A DNA stretch of 64,000 nt from Tetrapyrgos nigripes (GCA_013368315.1 JAACJM010000057.1:1-64000), one strand, 5' to 3'; positions 1 to 11,230 are shown, numbered from the stretch's first letter. The notes: generated from the sequence alone by a model not told the origin. Numbers and translations are program-made.

Positions 1-203
1 CAGATTTTTTTGGAGAGGATGACTATCTTCGCCATCTCACTTGCATTCTTCGCAGACCGCCGTCGGGTCACAAGTTCGATCTCATATGGTGGATTCCCAA
101 ACCAGAGTTCTTTGTTGAGGAGCGTCGGGTGTGGGGACCGCTTGGGGAAACTGAAGGTGGAGAGGGCTTTGGAGTTGAGGGAATTGGTCAGATGATAACT
201 TTC

Positions 204-1593
204 TTACTCGCCACAATAATCAAACCGAAATGGAATTAGCCCGACATTACTCTCAATCCCTCCATGAGTGCACCGTTCGCCTCAGTTCCCTGCTCATGAG
301 TCAGCGGCAGATGGGTTTACACTATTGCTTCTGTGCAGCGTCTCTTCCTGGAACTGCATGCCCTGCTAGAGTATTGTGAGGTTTTCCGCCCACAGATGGA
401 AGGGCAGAAAGATGGAAGCTCTGCTATAGTGCCAGCACCAGTCATCAGTGCCTACACCTCCAACCTCCAGCATGCGGAGCTCCTGGTTCGTGCTGGGCTT
501 CCGCTTTGGTTCCTCTGTCCAGTACAGGATGTTCTGTCAGTCTCTGTAGGTGAACTAGCTAGCTTGGTCTCTGCTCGCATTGTCTGTTGCCAGGATTTGC
601 CGTTTCCTGAGCTGCTCATCTTCCAGGGTGTTCCAGACACTCAGCGGCAGTACAACGCAGTTCAGGATCACATGAACACCATCTTCAACACTCAATCTCC
701 CTTCGAGTCCTCTCAGGGGAGTCATCTTGCTATAGCAGCACCTTCAACAACAGTTCTTCGTGGACCTGACCGTACCCTGCACCATGTAAGGCTTTCCATC
801 TATATGTTCACCTTACATCTTGACTGACTATGAAATAGATTCAAAAAAGTCCAAGAAGCCAGTCAAACCCACTGGACGTGACAAGTGGTTGCTCCCAAGT
901 CATCCGTTGTTTCCTCCATTCTCACCTCGTTGGGCTTTAGCGCTTTCCCGAGTCAACCAGGAATACCCTCCAGACCTGGTTCAGGGCGGATATACTTTTC
1001 CTGATCCCATCCTCTTCGTCTCTGTCACCAAACCCAAGAAAACCCGCATTTACTGCTGGAATTACCTGCAGTTTCGTGATATCCTACTGTTCTGAGTGAC
1101 TCAACCTTCCCCCACCCTCGTTCCCAATTCTACATGGCGACAGCTGTTGAACAGCGACTTCACTGCACAGGACTCTTCAACAGCTTTGTCTTCAAAAGCA
1201 TCGTCTTCAAAGGCAGGAAAAACTGCTACCCAAAAAGCGTCTGCCCACGAGTTCCTCACCAACTGTCTGCTTTCTACCAGTGTCGATGTGGACCTGGAAC
1301 ACCTCCCTGCGACGGTCTCATGGAGAGGCTCTTCTTTTTCTCGGTCTGCGGATATTCCAGATGCCATTGTCCGGGAAATCATCTATGAGTTGTCTCATCT
1401 TAACTTCTGTTGTGAAGCCATTGTCTCAAAATCCCTGACTCCTCTTGAATCTCGCCGTCGTTCCCAATGTCTCTGCGATTGTTTCCAGGGTGCTGACATG
1501 ACCAACATGCTTGTAGTGGATTTCAACCGTGCAGATGAAGGGTTTGCCTCGGCAGTGCCTCTTATTCAGAAGGCAGTTTTATTTGCATTGTGA
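204..1593 (+). pseudogene. Broken gene of an expanded basidiomycete family, function unknown
   Basis: Not recognised beyond resembling a large family of agaricomycete hypothetical proteins. An open stretch from about 333 to 785 (starting VQRLFLELHALLEY and containing AGLPLWFL) is followed by a possible intron with GTAAGG near 786 and an acceptor near 838. A second open frame follows from 838. That frame is cut by TGA at 1093-1095 just after RDILLF, then continues in the same frame to 1593. The intron does not join the two parts in phase, so there is also a frameshift or a different splice. Upstream, 204-330 reads as a matching N-terminal part in another frame. With one stop and at least one frame break I treat it as decayed. 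Function is not inferred. Confidence 0.5.
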
Positions 1594-2134
1594 GATGTAA
1601 TGAAGGACTGGCCAAAGTTTGAAGAGTGATTTCGGGATTTGAAGGGGGCTCAGGAGAACGTGTTGTTGAATGATGCTCAATTACAAAGGTTTGAAGAAGA
1701 GATCATACATGCCTACTTACAGTACTTTTTCGATATCTTTGGCCGTGCCGCTGTTACTCCCCTTTGTCTTGAACTTTCAGCATGACATTCCTCGTATACG
1801 ACATGATATGTGCTTGGACTCCAGTAATTTGCTATGACTTTTTTGTGTATCAATCTTCCTTGCTATAATGCAAAAATGTATCTATCGTGAACTGTTCAAC
1901 ATGTATCACTTGTTGGGTCACCGTGAAGATGAATTGCAATGTATTAGAACGATTTAATCTAGTCCAGGTGTGTAAAGTTTCACGTCTCTGTCAAAAAAAA
2001 AAAAAGTAACTGAAATGCATATCTAGAAAGGTACTTGAACGCTTTCGTGTATACAGTACGTTGAACGTCTATAGAAGTCAAAAAGTAACTGAAAATCATA
2101 TCTAGGCTTGCGTGTATTTGCCCCCAATAAATTA
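1594..2134. other. AT-rich intergenic stretch with a short direct repeat
   Basis: No gene is supported. An A-run followed by gtaactgaaatgcatatcta (about 1992-2025) recurs in similar form at about 2078-2107 as an imperfect direct repeat. Otherwise I see nothing. Confidence 0.5.
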
Positions 2135-3592
2135 TTACTTGCCATTACCCCCAATAGTTGTCGTCTTGATATGGAAATTCTCTGCTGGGGTTGAAGCATG
2201 GGAGCTCCAGGCTGCAGGATATGGAGTCGAAGAGTTGGACGTTGGGGTTGAAGCATGGGATCTCCAGTCTGTGTTGTTGGCGGGATAACCAGGATATGCA
2301 GTCGAAGCGTTGGAGGCATAGGCCTGTTCATAGGCTGGATATCCAGGGTGTTCTCCATATGCTTGGTAATTCTGTGGTGGGGGCTCTTGGGACTGTCCAT
2401 GGCCTGGATATTCAGGATAGTATGTCTCGTGGTGCTGTGGTTGGGGTTCTTGAGGGCCAAACGTGTGCGTATACCAATCAGAAGGTTGGCTGTTTGGTGG
2501 TGCAGAAGGGTTGGCAGGCTGTGGTGGGGGTTCTTGAGGGCCAAATGTGTGCATATACCAATCAGAAGGTTGGCCATTTGGTGGTGCAGAAGGGTTGGCA
2601 GGCTGTGGTGGGGGTTCTTGAGGGCCATTTTGTGGCCCAGGAGTATTCGCCTCCTCTCCCTCCATCTCAAAATTGTCCTTAGCGTCGCCTTGATTGTCTT
2701 GGTTGCCAAAGCCCTGCTCAGATAGAAAATCATTGAAATTATTGTCATACGCTTCCTCGTACTGCTGCTCCTGCTCTTCATCATATTCTTCCTCCTCATA
2801 GTATTCGTCCTGCTCCTCATCATACTCCTCCTGCTCCTCATAGTACTCCTCCTGCTGCTCATCATACTCCTCTGCGTCATACCCCTCCTCCTCCTCGTAC
2901 TCTTCTCTGCTCTCATAACCTCCATGCGTTGCAGACTTGTCTTCCTCCTCCATCTGATTGCGTCTCTCCCCTTGACGACGACGTTTGGACTCCCGAGACG
3001 AACCAGAGTTAAATTGGGAAGGTGTATATTCCTCATCTTCGTCCTTGTCTTCGTTCTGGTCAGCTTTGTACTCATGCCAGTACCTATCAGAGTACAGATC
3101 TTCACCACTTTCCTTGCTGGCATTTTTTGCAGAACGAGCTCTCTTCTTGCCTCTGCTGGCGGTCGCCCTGGCCATGAAATCCACCTCCACATTTTCTCTA
3201 AACTCTGCCCACTCTATGTCATCTTGCTCCTCCTGAAATGCCTCTTTGCTCCTATCCCAAATTTTAAACTTGTATGCAAACGACCCTGAACCATAAAGTG
3301 AATCGAAGTCTTGATCAGAGATCTTTGCCCACTTTTCGATATTTGCAAATAACCAGTCGACATTAACATTAGAAGGAAAGGCTGTGAAGGCCTTATGACT
3401 ATACTTTGCGCGATCAAGAATAGACAGATCATTGAAGTAGTCAGGGTCGAAAAAGTCGAGGGGTACGTTGTTGGGAAGGTATATAGACTGAGGCGACTCA
3501 GGATGCTGTGGGACAATACGCTGTCGTTTGGAAGCTGCTGTGCCCACAATGCGGCGGCCCTTCCTCCTCCCACCAACTTCAGGCTCAACCAT
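2135..3592 (-). CDS. Acidic, Tyr/Glu-rich and Pro-rich repeat protein, unknown function
   Basis: An uninterrupted 485-residue reverse-strand frame from ATG at 3592. The N-terminal third is ordinary sequence with a basic start (GRRKGRRIV). Around residues 150-200 it is Lys/Arg-rich and nuclear-signal-like. Residues about 210-300 are almost entirely Glu, Tyr, Asp and Gln. The C-terminal third is Pro/Gln/Tyr-rich and carries a 28-residue tandem repeat (GPQEPPPQPANPSAPP core), encoded by an 84-bp DNA repeat at about 2454-2627. The composition points to an intrinsically disordered nuclear protein, but this is inference. Reverse-frame open stretch 3600-3790 lies immediately upstream and may be a lost 5' exon. 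The coding potential of low-complexity DNA is easily overestimated. Confidence 0.55.
   Translation of the reverse strand: MVEPEVGGRRKGRRIVGTAASKRQRIVPQHPESPQSIYLPNNVPLDFFDPDYFNDLSILDRAKYSHKAFTAFPSNVNVDWLFANIEKWAKISDQDFDSLYGSGSFAYKFKIWDRSKEAFQEEQDDIEWAEFRENVEVDFMARATASRGKKRARSAKNASKESGEDLYSDRYWHEYKADQNEDKDEDEEYTPSQFNSGSSRESKRRRQGERRNQMEEEDKSATHGGYESREEYEEEEGYDAEEYDEQQEEYYEEQEEYDEEQDEYYEEEEYDEEQEQQYEEAYDNNFNDFLSEQGFGNQDNQGDAKDNFEMEGEEANTPGPQNGPQEPPPQPANPSAPPNGQPSDWYMHTFGPQEPPPQPANPSAPPNSQPSDWYTHTFGPQEPQPQHHETYYPEYPGHGQSQEPPPQNYQAYGEHPGYPAYEQAYASNASTAYPGYPANNTDWRSHASTPTSNSSTPYPAAWSSHASTPAENFHIKTTTIGGNGK
2440..2640. repeat. 84-bp tandem repeat, about 2.3 copies
   Basis: The motif gggccaa starts at 2454 and 2538 with a partial third unit at 2622, giving an 84-bp period. 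The copies differ at a few bases and preserve the reading frame of the overlapping reverse-strand gene (28 residues per unit). Confidence 0.8.
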
Positions 3593-3679
3593 ACTGCCTT
3601 GCTATCTCCTGGTCGAGCCTGCAGACAAAGGCAGTAACAAGTGGATTACGTCCAGGAACCTTCTTGACGACGTAATATT

Positions 3680-4918
3680 CACGTTGCCAGCCTCGTCTGT
3701 AATGGGACCTTCATCTTCTGACGCGCAATAATTGCCTGAGACTGCCTTGATGACCCTTTTGGGGAATTGGTGAAGCTGCAGATACAGTGCACGCTTGGCT
3801 GCAAGCTAAACAATGATTTTTTATGTGAGTATGAGTGGAACAAGAACAAGACCATAATATGCACCGTTCACCTCTGCTTTCCAATGGCATTAGTATCTGC
3901 ACGTCTATCCAGAGCTCCAGGATCCCTCGCATCTAGCCTCGCCTTATCCCTGAGGGTTCCAAAGACATAGCTGTCGTAGGCCTTGGCAAGGACAGTGATG
4001 CTGTCGTAGAGCTCGGGCTCGACATTAAAGCGGTCGTAACCTCCTACCATACATGCTTGTTGGAAGGTGTCAATGGCGAAGGTTCAGTGACCAATGTTGT
4101 AGAGTGAGGAGCGAGACTTCGACAAGTCTGGGCAAAACTGCTCAAAACCATACGGCTCTATCATCGAAAAGACGACTCGGATTCCCCAGTCACCTACCAT
4201 GCCTATGTCATTGCCAAGACTGTTGCCTTGAGCGGATTTTCTGTAAAATTTCATCCTCACTTCTTGAATGCATTGCAACTGTACGCTGTGGACAGAGCTA
4301 TGGGCCAATTTTCTGACTAGAGTCGAAAAGTCTTCATGATTTTTGAATTGGGCTGCGAACTTTTGCTTTAGCTGAGGCGATGGTAGTTGGAAAAGGCCCA
4401 GCAACAAACATACATGAATTTGAAAGGCCCGCTATAGGCATGGTGAAAGCATGTGAGTATCTACCTTCTCAGCGCATAAGATAGATTGAAACTCACAATG
4501 GTACCTTTAGCGTCTGACGGCACTTCATCTCCTTTTTCTTCTTAGTGCTGGATGTCAGGTTTGGTTTCCAGGGTTGAGTAGGGCGAGATGTTTGCTCGGA
4601 ATGAGCCTTGGAGGGCTTGGTAGGCTTCGAAGTGGCCAGTTTGTCGGAAGATGGCTTGGAAGGGGGTGGCTGGGAAGAAGGAGCCTTGGCAGGCTTGAAA
4701 GTGGCCGGTTTGGTGAAAGATGGCTTGGAAGAGGGCTGCTGGGAAGAAGGAGCCTTAGCAGGCTTGAAAGTGGCTGGTTTGATGGAAGATGGCTTGGAAG
4801 AAGGAGGCTTAGCAGGCCCCGAAGTGGCTGGTTTGGTAGGACACTTGGAAGGACGCTTGGGAGGAGGCTTAGAACCAGACTTGGGAGGAGGCTTGGAACC
4901 AGACTTAGGAGGCGGCAT
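3680..4918 (-). pseudogene. Decayed Lys/Pro-rich multi-exon gene, unknown function
   Basis: From ATG at 4918 the frame encodes a Lys/Pro/Ser-rich N-terminus with repeats (PPKSGSK, SSKPS, ATFKPAKAPS). It can splice (donor GTACCA near 4500, acceptor CTATAG near 4430) into a frame reading RAFQIHVCLLLGLFQLPSPQ. That frame runs to 3868 with one internal TGA at 4084-4086, past which the same frame continues sensibly (AIDTFQQACMVGGYDRFN). A further piece lies past a 72-nt intron-like gap (acceptor near 3799). The family is not recognised; a basidiomycete DUF-type domain is possible but unproven. The internal stop and unclear 3' splice suggest a pseudogene. Confidence 0.4.
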
Positions 4919-4927
4919 TGGGAATGA

Positions 4928-5744
4928 GCACGATGGTGTAAAACGATGCTCAGCGTTTATATGTTGGTGAAATCCTCAAAGACCAGTGGCTCATTAAGTG
5001 GCTTCACCTCCAGGCTGTCCCATTTTCTCCTTGCAAATCTTTTGCCACTGTCTTTGTGAGGACAAGCAAACCTTTGTCTGGAGGGCCTTTCAGAGTCTTC
5101 TTTATCTACCACTGTCCTTGCCCATTTGGGTCAGTCAAATGAGAGAGACAAAGAAGGTCGGCGATAGTCTCAAACTAGCAATTATGCAAGATAGCCGACA
5201 TTAGTGTATGCAAATTCAGAATATGCTCATACACCTATACCTACACCTTCATCTTGACCAGTCCTATAGTGAGTCTGAGAAGTTTGAGGATGCGATGAAG
5301 AATCTCACAATTGCTGAAGCCACTGCTACTGCCTAGATATTGAGTGGAGTTTGTTGTGTTCTTCAGGTGCGTTATCCTTCCTGGATAATATCTTTCCAAG
5401 CTGACTATTCGTACTATTTGGCTAGAAAACACAACACGGTATATACTCAAAGCAATTCCGACAGTCATAACGATTGTGATACATATATATCATTACAAGA
5501 GAATATTATCAGCATTCATGCTTCACCACCTCCCTCATCAACTCCTCCATACTTCCAACCCACCTATGCACTTCATCTAGCGATGTTTACCAGTACAGAT
5601 CCTAACACCCCCTTCAAACAAGTTTTAGCCATAATCAATAACTATACAGGCGACTGCCTCAATTTCGGGTTGGCTATTGAAAAGGTGAAAGTAGATGGGT
5701 TGACAGTGGAAAATATTGTGCTACTACATTCTCCAGGAAGCAGA
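4928..5744. other. Intergenic stretch, no supported gene
   Basis: Only short unrelated open frames are present. No motif, terminal repeat or splice-consistent gene is visible. Confidence 0.4.
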
Positions 5745-5870
5745 CGTTGAAGATCCTGAAGAACGAGATAGATATGCTGAACCTTGTTACCGAGGTAATC
5801 GACAAGGAAGAGATCGACTGCGATTTCTGGAGAGGCCGGTCCTTTGGTGCGTCTGGCCGGAATTGTCTTT
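5745..5870 (+). pseudogene. Possible FAD-dependent oxidoreductase fragment
   Basis: A short open reading reads ILKNEIDMLNLVTEVIDKEE followed by IDCDFWRG. This resembles the helix and CDFW segment seen in basidiomycete DAO-type FAD oxidoreductases. Neither the Rossmann GxGxxG start nor the C-terminal half is visible nearby, so at best this is a relic. The assignment rests on one short motif. Confidence 0.25.
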
Positions 5871-5879
5871 GGAGTGGCC

Positions 5880-6912
5880 GTACCCTCTAACGTGACGAAC
5901 AGACATAGCCATGGACAAGGAATGCAGAGACTCCTTTCATACATCCTTTCAAGAATTCATCGCTGACGGATGTCCATGGAGGAGGAAGATGGAGGGTGCC
6001 TATCAAGTTGCTTGTTGGACACACAGATGATAGCGAGAAACTCCCCGTCTTAACCGAGCACTTGAATGGGAAGCGGAGGGAGAAGTGGTGATGGGAGAAG
6101 GTGAGGAAGTACCAGTATTGCGTGGAAACAGTCGTATGCAGTGGCAGGGAGACTGGTCGATATGGCCTCAGACGTGTCAAAATTAACATATTGCTCGTCC
6201 TGTGTCTGGAATGAGGAAGGAAAACTGCATCTTCAGCGACTGGACCCAACTGAAGCACCTGAGACATACATTGGAGTTTGGTGAGTATGGGTCGGAACAT
6301 TGTCACGTTCTGGGTCGAGATATGAACGATAGTGTTCTAGGCGAGACCGAATGCGAGCTGGATTAGGATTGCACAATGAACCTGGACCAGAGAGGAAGAA
6401 GTTGGATGATGCAGAGAGGTTGGTTAATGAGATGATTGATAAGATTCTTGAGTCGAGAGGAAGTGAGAATGATAATAGTAGGTTTGTGGAAAAGGACGAA
6501 GATTAGCATAGAGGTTGTCGTGCTGAGACAGTAACTCAAACGTACCATTACCATTGCAGAACATAGAAGCATATGTTCCTGCTGAGTCTATCTATCTTCC
6601 TTCATGACCCTCTCTCAATGTCCTGGGATTCTCCATACACCTTCTCATCATCTCCAATATATCTCCAGCTTTTGGACGACCTGACCGACGCACATTCCTG
6701 GGTTGGACTCTGACAATTTTGGCCTGAGAGTGGACAACACTGTGATTATGCCAGCGAGGAAAAGGACACGGCGCATACAATTTATCTGTCTCACGATGAT
6801 GGTGGTGGTGGTGGTGATGGAAGCTTTGAAGGACAAATAACCACCTGACCACCTCCCGCCTCACTGCTCACGCCGCCCTCCCAACGTTGCCAGACAAGAC
6901 CACCTCTTGAGC
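5880..6912. other. Intergenic stretch, no supported gene
   Basis: Contains a GGTGGTGGT run near 6804-6820 that yields a His-run on the reverse strand, and several short open frames without recognisable domains. No gene is claimed. Confidence 0.4.
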
Positions 6913-7922
6913 ATGGTATGCGAGTTATTCTGTTTTACTTGCTATTTTCTAACGCTAGCTAGTTTTCCGTGTTCCGCGTTTACTGGCCAAGTGTCAGTTC
7001 TACGAGCAAGCCGACGGATTCTATCATATACGTCTTCTCCTTAAACGAGGGCAGCGATAAACTGGAGTATAAAATCGGGTCCACAGGGCACACGCCCGAA
7101 ACCAGACTCAGGGAATGGAGGAGGGGACATCAGTCCAAGGGCTTCAGGCTGGTGTATTCGGTAAAGGTCCTTGATAGGACCACAGCATATGCTGTTGGTG
7201 CATTGTGTATGGTTTCAATTGTTAAAAAACTGTCAAGAACGTTGTCACTTAGCAAAACCACCCAAGTCACACAGTGAGCAAGATAGATTCAACGAGTTAT
7301 AATGAGGCGAGATAGAGAAAGAGTGAGGTATAAGGGAAGAAAGATCGAGTAGCTGACTATGCTCGACACTGCACTGTACTAGGAGCGGAGTGGAGACGAA
7401 GTGAACAGACTAAGGAACCTAGCTACGAGATCTAAGATATATATAGAAGAGAAATGAATCTGTGGGAATGTCCATGGAGTTTAGGAATCGGAGGAGATAA
7501 GAATGTGAGTCAAGTAAAGAAATATGTACACGGGAATGTCCATGGAGATAAGGGAAACGGAGAGGTGAGTCATAGATCCAGAGACGATGATGAGAAGTAA
7601 TCAATACTTATGGGTTTATGGAAGGTGATAGAATGATGAGCAAAAGTGAATAGATAGTAGAAGAGAATAGAGAGGTAAGTGAAGGAAAATGAAGGAGACG
7701 GAGACGATTCATGACAAAAACTACTTACTTTTTACCATAGAACGCGAAGTCCATCAACACATACTGGAATATGCCACCAAGATTGTCAGAACGTGCCCCG
7801 ATTGTTCTGTGGTGCATCAGGAAGAGTTTCTCATGAAGCTGGATTTCGGATTGGATGCAGTTGCCAAGGTCATCGAAACAGCAAAGCGAGTCGTAGAGAC
7901 GAAGGGAGTGAGGTGCACTTAA
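6913..7922 (+). CDS. GIY-YIG / T5orf172-like domain protein
   Basis: Two coding pieces join into one small protein. The first (6963-7197) contains IIYVFSL, then YKIGSTGHTPETRLREW, which matches the Y-V-F / K-I-G / R..EW pattern of GIY-YIG-type T5orf172 domains (DUF1766). The second (7741-7922) reads REVHQHILEY and RTCPDCSVVHQEEF, the usual C-terminal part with a CPDC motif. They join in frame across a 543-nt intron (donor GTGCAT at 7198, acceptor ACCATAG ending at 7740), giving AYAVEREVHQH. A tiny first exon holding only the ATG (6913-6915), followed by a 47-nt intron with a CTAAC branch site, is my best start but is uncertain. Such proteins are common in basidiomycetes; nuclease activity is inferred from the family only. 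Confidence 0.6.
7198..7740 (+). other. Unusually long intron with internal duplication
   Basis: Most introns in this window are 45-60 nt; this one is 543 nt. It contains two copies of gggaatgtccatggag at about 7464 and 7532, suggesting expansion by duplication or an old insertion. Confidence 0.55.
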
Positions 7923-8329
7923 TGCTTTCAAATTTGCTTGTTTTGAATGCTTTCGGTTTTGCTGTCGTTGTGTAATGAGTTGTTCTACAAGTCTCCCTAG
8001 GGCGTCTGTATTTAGTATGATTTTGTATTGCAGTAAATGCATCTCGTGATGAACGTGTGTACACAATACCTGTTAGACCTGTTGTCATGTAGTATCTTGT
8101 ACCACTTGTAGATACATTCAATTCTCTCACTTGATATTCACAATGGTCTTTTGGATCAATTTATTTCAATCTAAGATCTAGCTACACAAAGTAGATCTAC
8201 TCTTGGGCCCATCCTTATGATTACCAGTGGTGAAGCAGGTCAAAAGTTGACGTCTGCTTCCTGTCAAGGAGCCAAAGGGCCTGCTTCCCATGAGCTCGCC
8301 TCCAGTGTCAAATTGAATGTCTCAGAAAG

Positions 8330-8550
8330 CAGGGATTTGAGTTGTACCTATCAAATTTCTCGAGAATAGAGTCTGGAAGTTGTCGATGACCTTTGTACTT
8401 CTTTGTTGCCTAAAGAATAGCAAAATCAAATTGAAAGTGTCAGAAAGCAGAGAAAGCATCTTTTCTTAATGATTTGAGTTGTACCTATCAAATTCCTTGA
8501 GAATAGAGTCTGGAAGTTGTTGATGACCTTTGTACTTCTTTGTTGCCCAT
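8330..8550. repeat. Direct duplication of the transposase 3' end
   Basis: Sequence at about 8337-8410 (gttgtacctatcaaatttct through ctttgttgcc) recurs at about 8475-8548 with few changes, an offset of roughly 138 bp. The right copy is the 3' coding end of the adjacent reverse-strand transposase, so its tail has been duplicated. Confidence 0.75.
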
Positions 8551-9944
8551 GGGACCTGAGTCCCATTTAACTTGTGTTGATAGGTAGGCATCAATGAATT
8601 TCCATGCACGTCATGCAAACCTGTATAACATGCATGAAAAGAAGGAAAAAAGAGGAAAATAAAAATAAACTGAGACACCTTTGCATCATTGAGAGTGGGA
8701 CAGACTTGAGGACATTAATGACATTCTCCTCCAGATCCTCCTCACTTGATGACTTGAGACACATTCAATAAGTCTGCTTTGCTGCTCCCCAGCACTGCTC
8801 AATAAATTTGAGCTTGCAATGGAACTTGGGAAGGAACAAGACATGAAATCCTTGAGAATTGACTTCTCATTCTGGAAGTCAGGCTGATTGTATAGAACAC
8901 AACAACAGCAGCAGCGTTCAGCATCTGGAGGACACTGGAACTTCTCATACTCGTAATGCAGCTTTACCTCCTCCTCAAGACCTCTTTCCCTCAACAGCTC
9001 AGCCATCTCTTTAAAATGGCCTGGTAGTGTAGGATGATTAAGAGGATGGTAGAGTGTTTGAATAGTATCAGTGCCTAGAATGATGGTATCCCACATCAGT
9101 TTCCAAACTTTCTTTGGGATATTCTTCTCCTGGACAGCAGGAGACTCTTTATCATTCATAGCAGGTGTATTCTTGTCCTTTGTCTTTTTCTTCTTGTGAG
9201 GCTTGACAGGCTTCTTCTCATAAAGGATCTCTCTGTTGGGCCCAAGTTCATTGATTCAGATGCTGAAGTTTGGTTTATCAAGATAGGACATTATCTTTGT
9301 GCTTCTTGTGTGTAGTAGCATTGTCATAAACAAAAATGTGCTCTTCTTCTGCATAATCTGTCGAAAGAATGTCTATGGCAATGTTTGCCTGTGCAAGAAT
9401 GTTCTCATTGGTAAAGTATCCTTCCCGAGCCTTCCTAGCCTTAAATACCACCCTTGCACTTCATTTCCTATCCTTAGAGCACAGCCAACCATAATCTGCT
9501 GAGACAAAATCAGCAATCATCAAAGAGTACCCTTTCCCTTTTGCTCTTGTCTCTGCAGTCTGTGTGGAATGGACCCATATGGTCTCTCGATGATCATTTG
9601 CATAAAATGTTGATTCATCATGGAACTATATGACAATGATCTGGTTATGTGGAAGCTGACTGAGTTCATCAGGTGCGAGTATGATGTTCAATTTCAGTGA
9701 ATGCAGGAAGGAAATCATTCTGGCAGTACCAGACAATGTCAAAGTGTTCATGTCCATCAATGTATTGTCCTTGAGGAGCTTGTCTGTACTGGTAACCCAT
9801 CCTCTTCAGCCAGATCTCCACAGTCTTGACAGATATGCCTCACTTGATTTGATAACTCACGATCAATATAATCCACCACATCCTGAGCATGGAAATATTT
9901 GCCATTCTTCCCAATCAGACCCGCAATCTGTTGCATCTTCATGA
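8466..9944 (-). pseudogene. Decayed DDE transposase (Tc1/IS630-like, agaricomycete type)
   Basis: Reverse-strand pieces in several frames carry the landmarks of the 'DDE superfamily endonuclease' common in agaricomycetes. They are an N-terminal GKYFHAQDVVDYI, HDESTFYANDHRETIWVHS (first catalytic D), FVYDNATTHKK (second D), CPPDAERCCCCCVLYNQPDF (Cys-rich insert) and FLPKFHCKLKFIEQCWGAAK (last acidic residue). The C-terminal end reads NGTQVPWATKKYKGHQQLP. The reading is broken by frameshifts and by TGA at 8765-8767 and 8611-8613, both where family members usually have Arg. Terminal inverted repeats were not found. The element is inactive. Confidence 0.8.
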
Positions 9945-11230
9945 CACATCTGAGTCTGATACTCCATGTACTTCATCGCTAGGAGGATCTTTGCTTCATC
10001 AAGATCGATGTTGTTGTCTTCGAAAAGACTCTCTAACTCAGCGAAGTACCTTTTGAGTAATTCTGGCTCTTCTTTGTCAAAGGAAGGCGCAGTCTTTTTT
10101 TGGGTTTTGGTAGTTTATCCTTCTGCATTGATCTCAATGCTGCAGGTGACACTTTTAGACCAGGTATGCTAGTCTGTACTCTCATATCTTCTGCCATCGT
10201 ATCTATATTTGTCAGTGGGGTGTAGAAATTCTCTAAATAAATTTCATCTAGTGGCGAGAGAGGGAAAAGAGATTCTCAAAGGTAGCTAGCAGTTTCCAGA
10301 GGTCCAACGGTTCCTGTTAAACTAGGTCTTTAGGGGCACAGTGGTGTAGTGGTCCACCGTCCCCATTCAACACGTGGCAGTTTGAGTTCAACATCTCACT
10401 GGTTCAATCCTTGCTGGATCTCCCAAATCCTGCGAGATAACAAAATAGACACTCCAGGTTCTACCACTGCCAATTGCCACGCCTACTGTCTTTGTGTCCA
10501 CCTCCTTTCAAAATTTCCCATGCCTGTCTTCCTCCATTCGGCATCTACAACAGTTTCATCATGCTGTAAACAGCAGCCAATAACCTCGGCATCCAGCAAA
10601 TTCCATAATCAATAAGTCCACATGGTTGAAAAGGTCCAGGCTTGCAGTGGGGTTGGTCTCCCACGTCTTGCCACCTGGGGTGGTGTCCAAAAAAATGGAT
10701 AGCTTACAGAGCCCAGCAGCCTGATTAATCACTGCACTGCAGTGCCGATGGGTTAGATGGTGTGGAGCAAATTGAAGGAAGCAGCTGAGATAAGACAGCC
10801 TGGCATGACAAGGAAACATACTATATTCTATAATCACTTTCTGCACAGCGGGTTACTAGGCCCCGCCATCCTTATTAGGTGGCTCCAGTTGCCTTCTTCG
10901 GATAGGCATAATATGATTGAAACACGTATGATTGCAAACTGTACATAGCACAATGTATTTGGTAGACCCTACCATATGCTTCAGCACAATGAGGTACAAA
11001 CAAGGATTTAAAAAAAAAAAAAAAAACTAGGTCTCTGGGTTTTGTCCTTTGGCTTCTTTCCTGCTGCCTTTCTGGTCGATTCTCTCGCCTTTTCTCTCGC
11101 TGGAGGTTTTGTAGGGTATGGATTGTAAACAGGAGATGCATTTGATTCTATTGGCCTAGTGAAACTAGACGCTGACGACGAAACTTGGACATTCCTCTGT
11201 TTAGGGGGTTTTCTACTGGAAGGATCTGTA
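9945..11230 (-). pseudogene. Ty3/gypsy gag-like remnant, interrupted by a SINE
   Basis: On the reverse strand, about 9945-10235 contains MAEDMRVQTSIPGLKVSP followed, after a one-base slip in an A-run near 10095, by APSFDKEEPELLKRYFAELE and EAKILLAMKY. This is the form of a gypsy gag N-terminus. More Lys/Pro-rich reverse coding sequence (NPYPTKPPAREKAR) lies at 11035-11225, on the far side of a SINE at 10332-11023. Same family as the gag remnant at 14,740-17,600. Frameshifted and truncated; no protease or RT adjoins it. Confidence 0.5.
10332..11023 (+). mobile_element. tRNA-headed SINE with poly(A) tail and target-site duplication
   Basis: The 5' end starts ggggcacagtggtgtagtgg, like a tRNA A box, and GGTTCAATCC at 10401-10410 matches the pol III B box. 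The element ends with about 17 A residues (11010-11026). The flanks carry the same sequence, aaactaggtct, at 10319-10329 and 11024-11034, a clean target-site duplication. There is no coding capacity. At about 690 bp it is long for a SINE, so the part downstream of the tRNA head may include a second module. It lies within a gag-like remnant. Confidence 0.75.

Noticed and set aside
2023..3192. 389-residue reverse frame overlapping the acidic protein
   Set aside because: It is a frame shadow of the repeat-rich gene, composed of Arg/Met/Ser low-complexity sequence.
6592..6864. Reverse ORF with a His-run
   Set aside because: Caused by a GGT repeat; no other protein-like features.
10332..10420. 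Possible functional tRNA gene
   Set aside because: A- and B-box matches exist, but there is no paired acceptor stem, and the sequence is the head of a poly(A)-tailed SINE.
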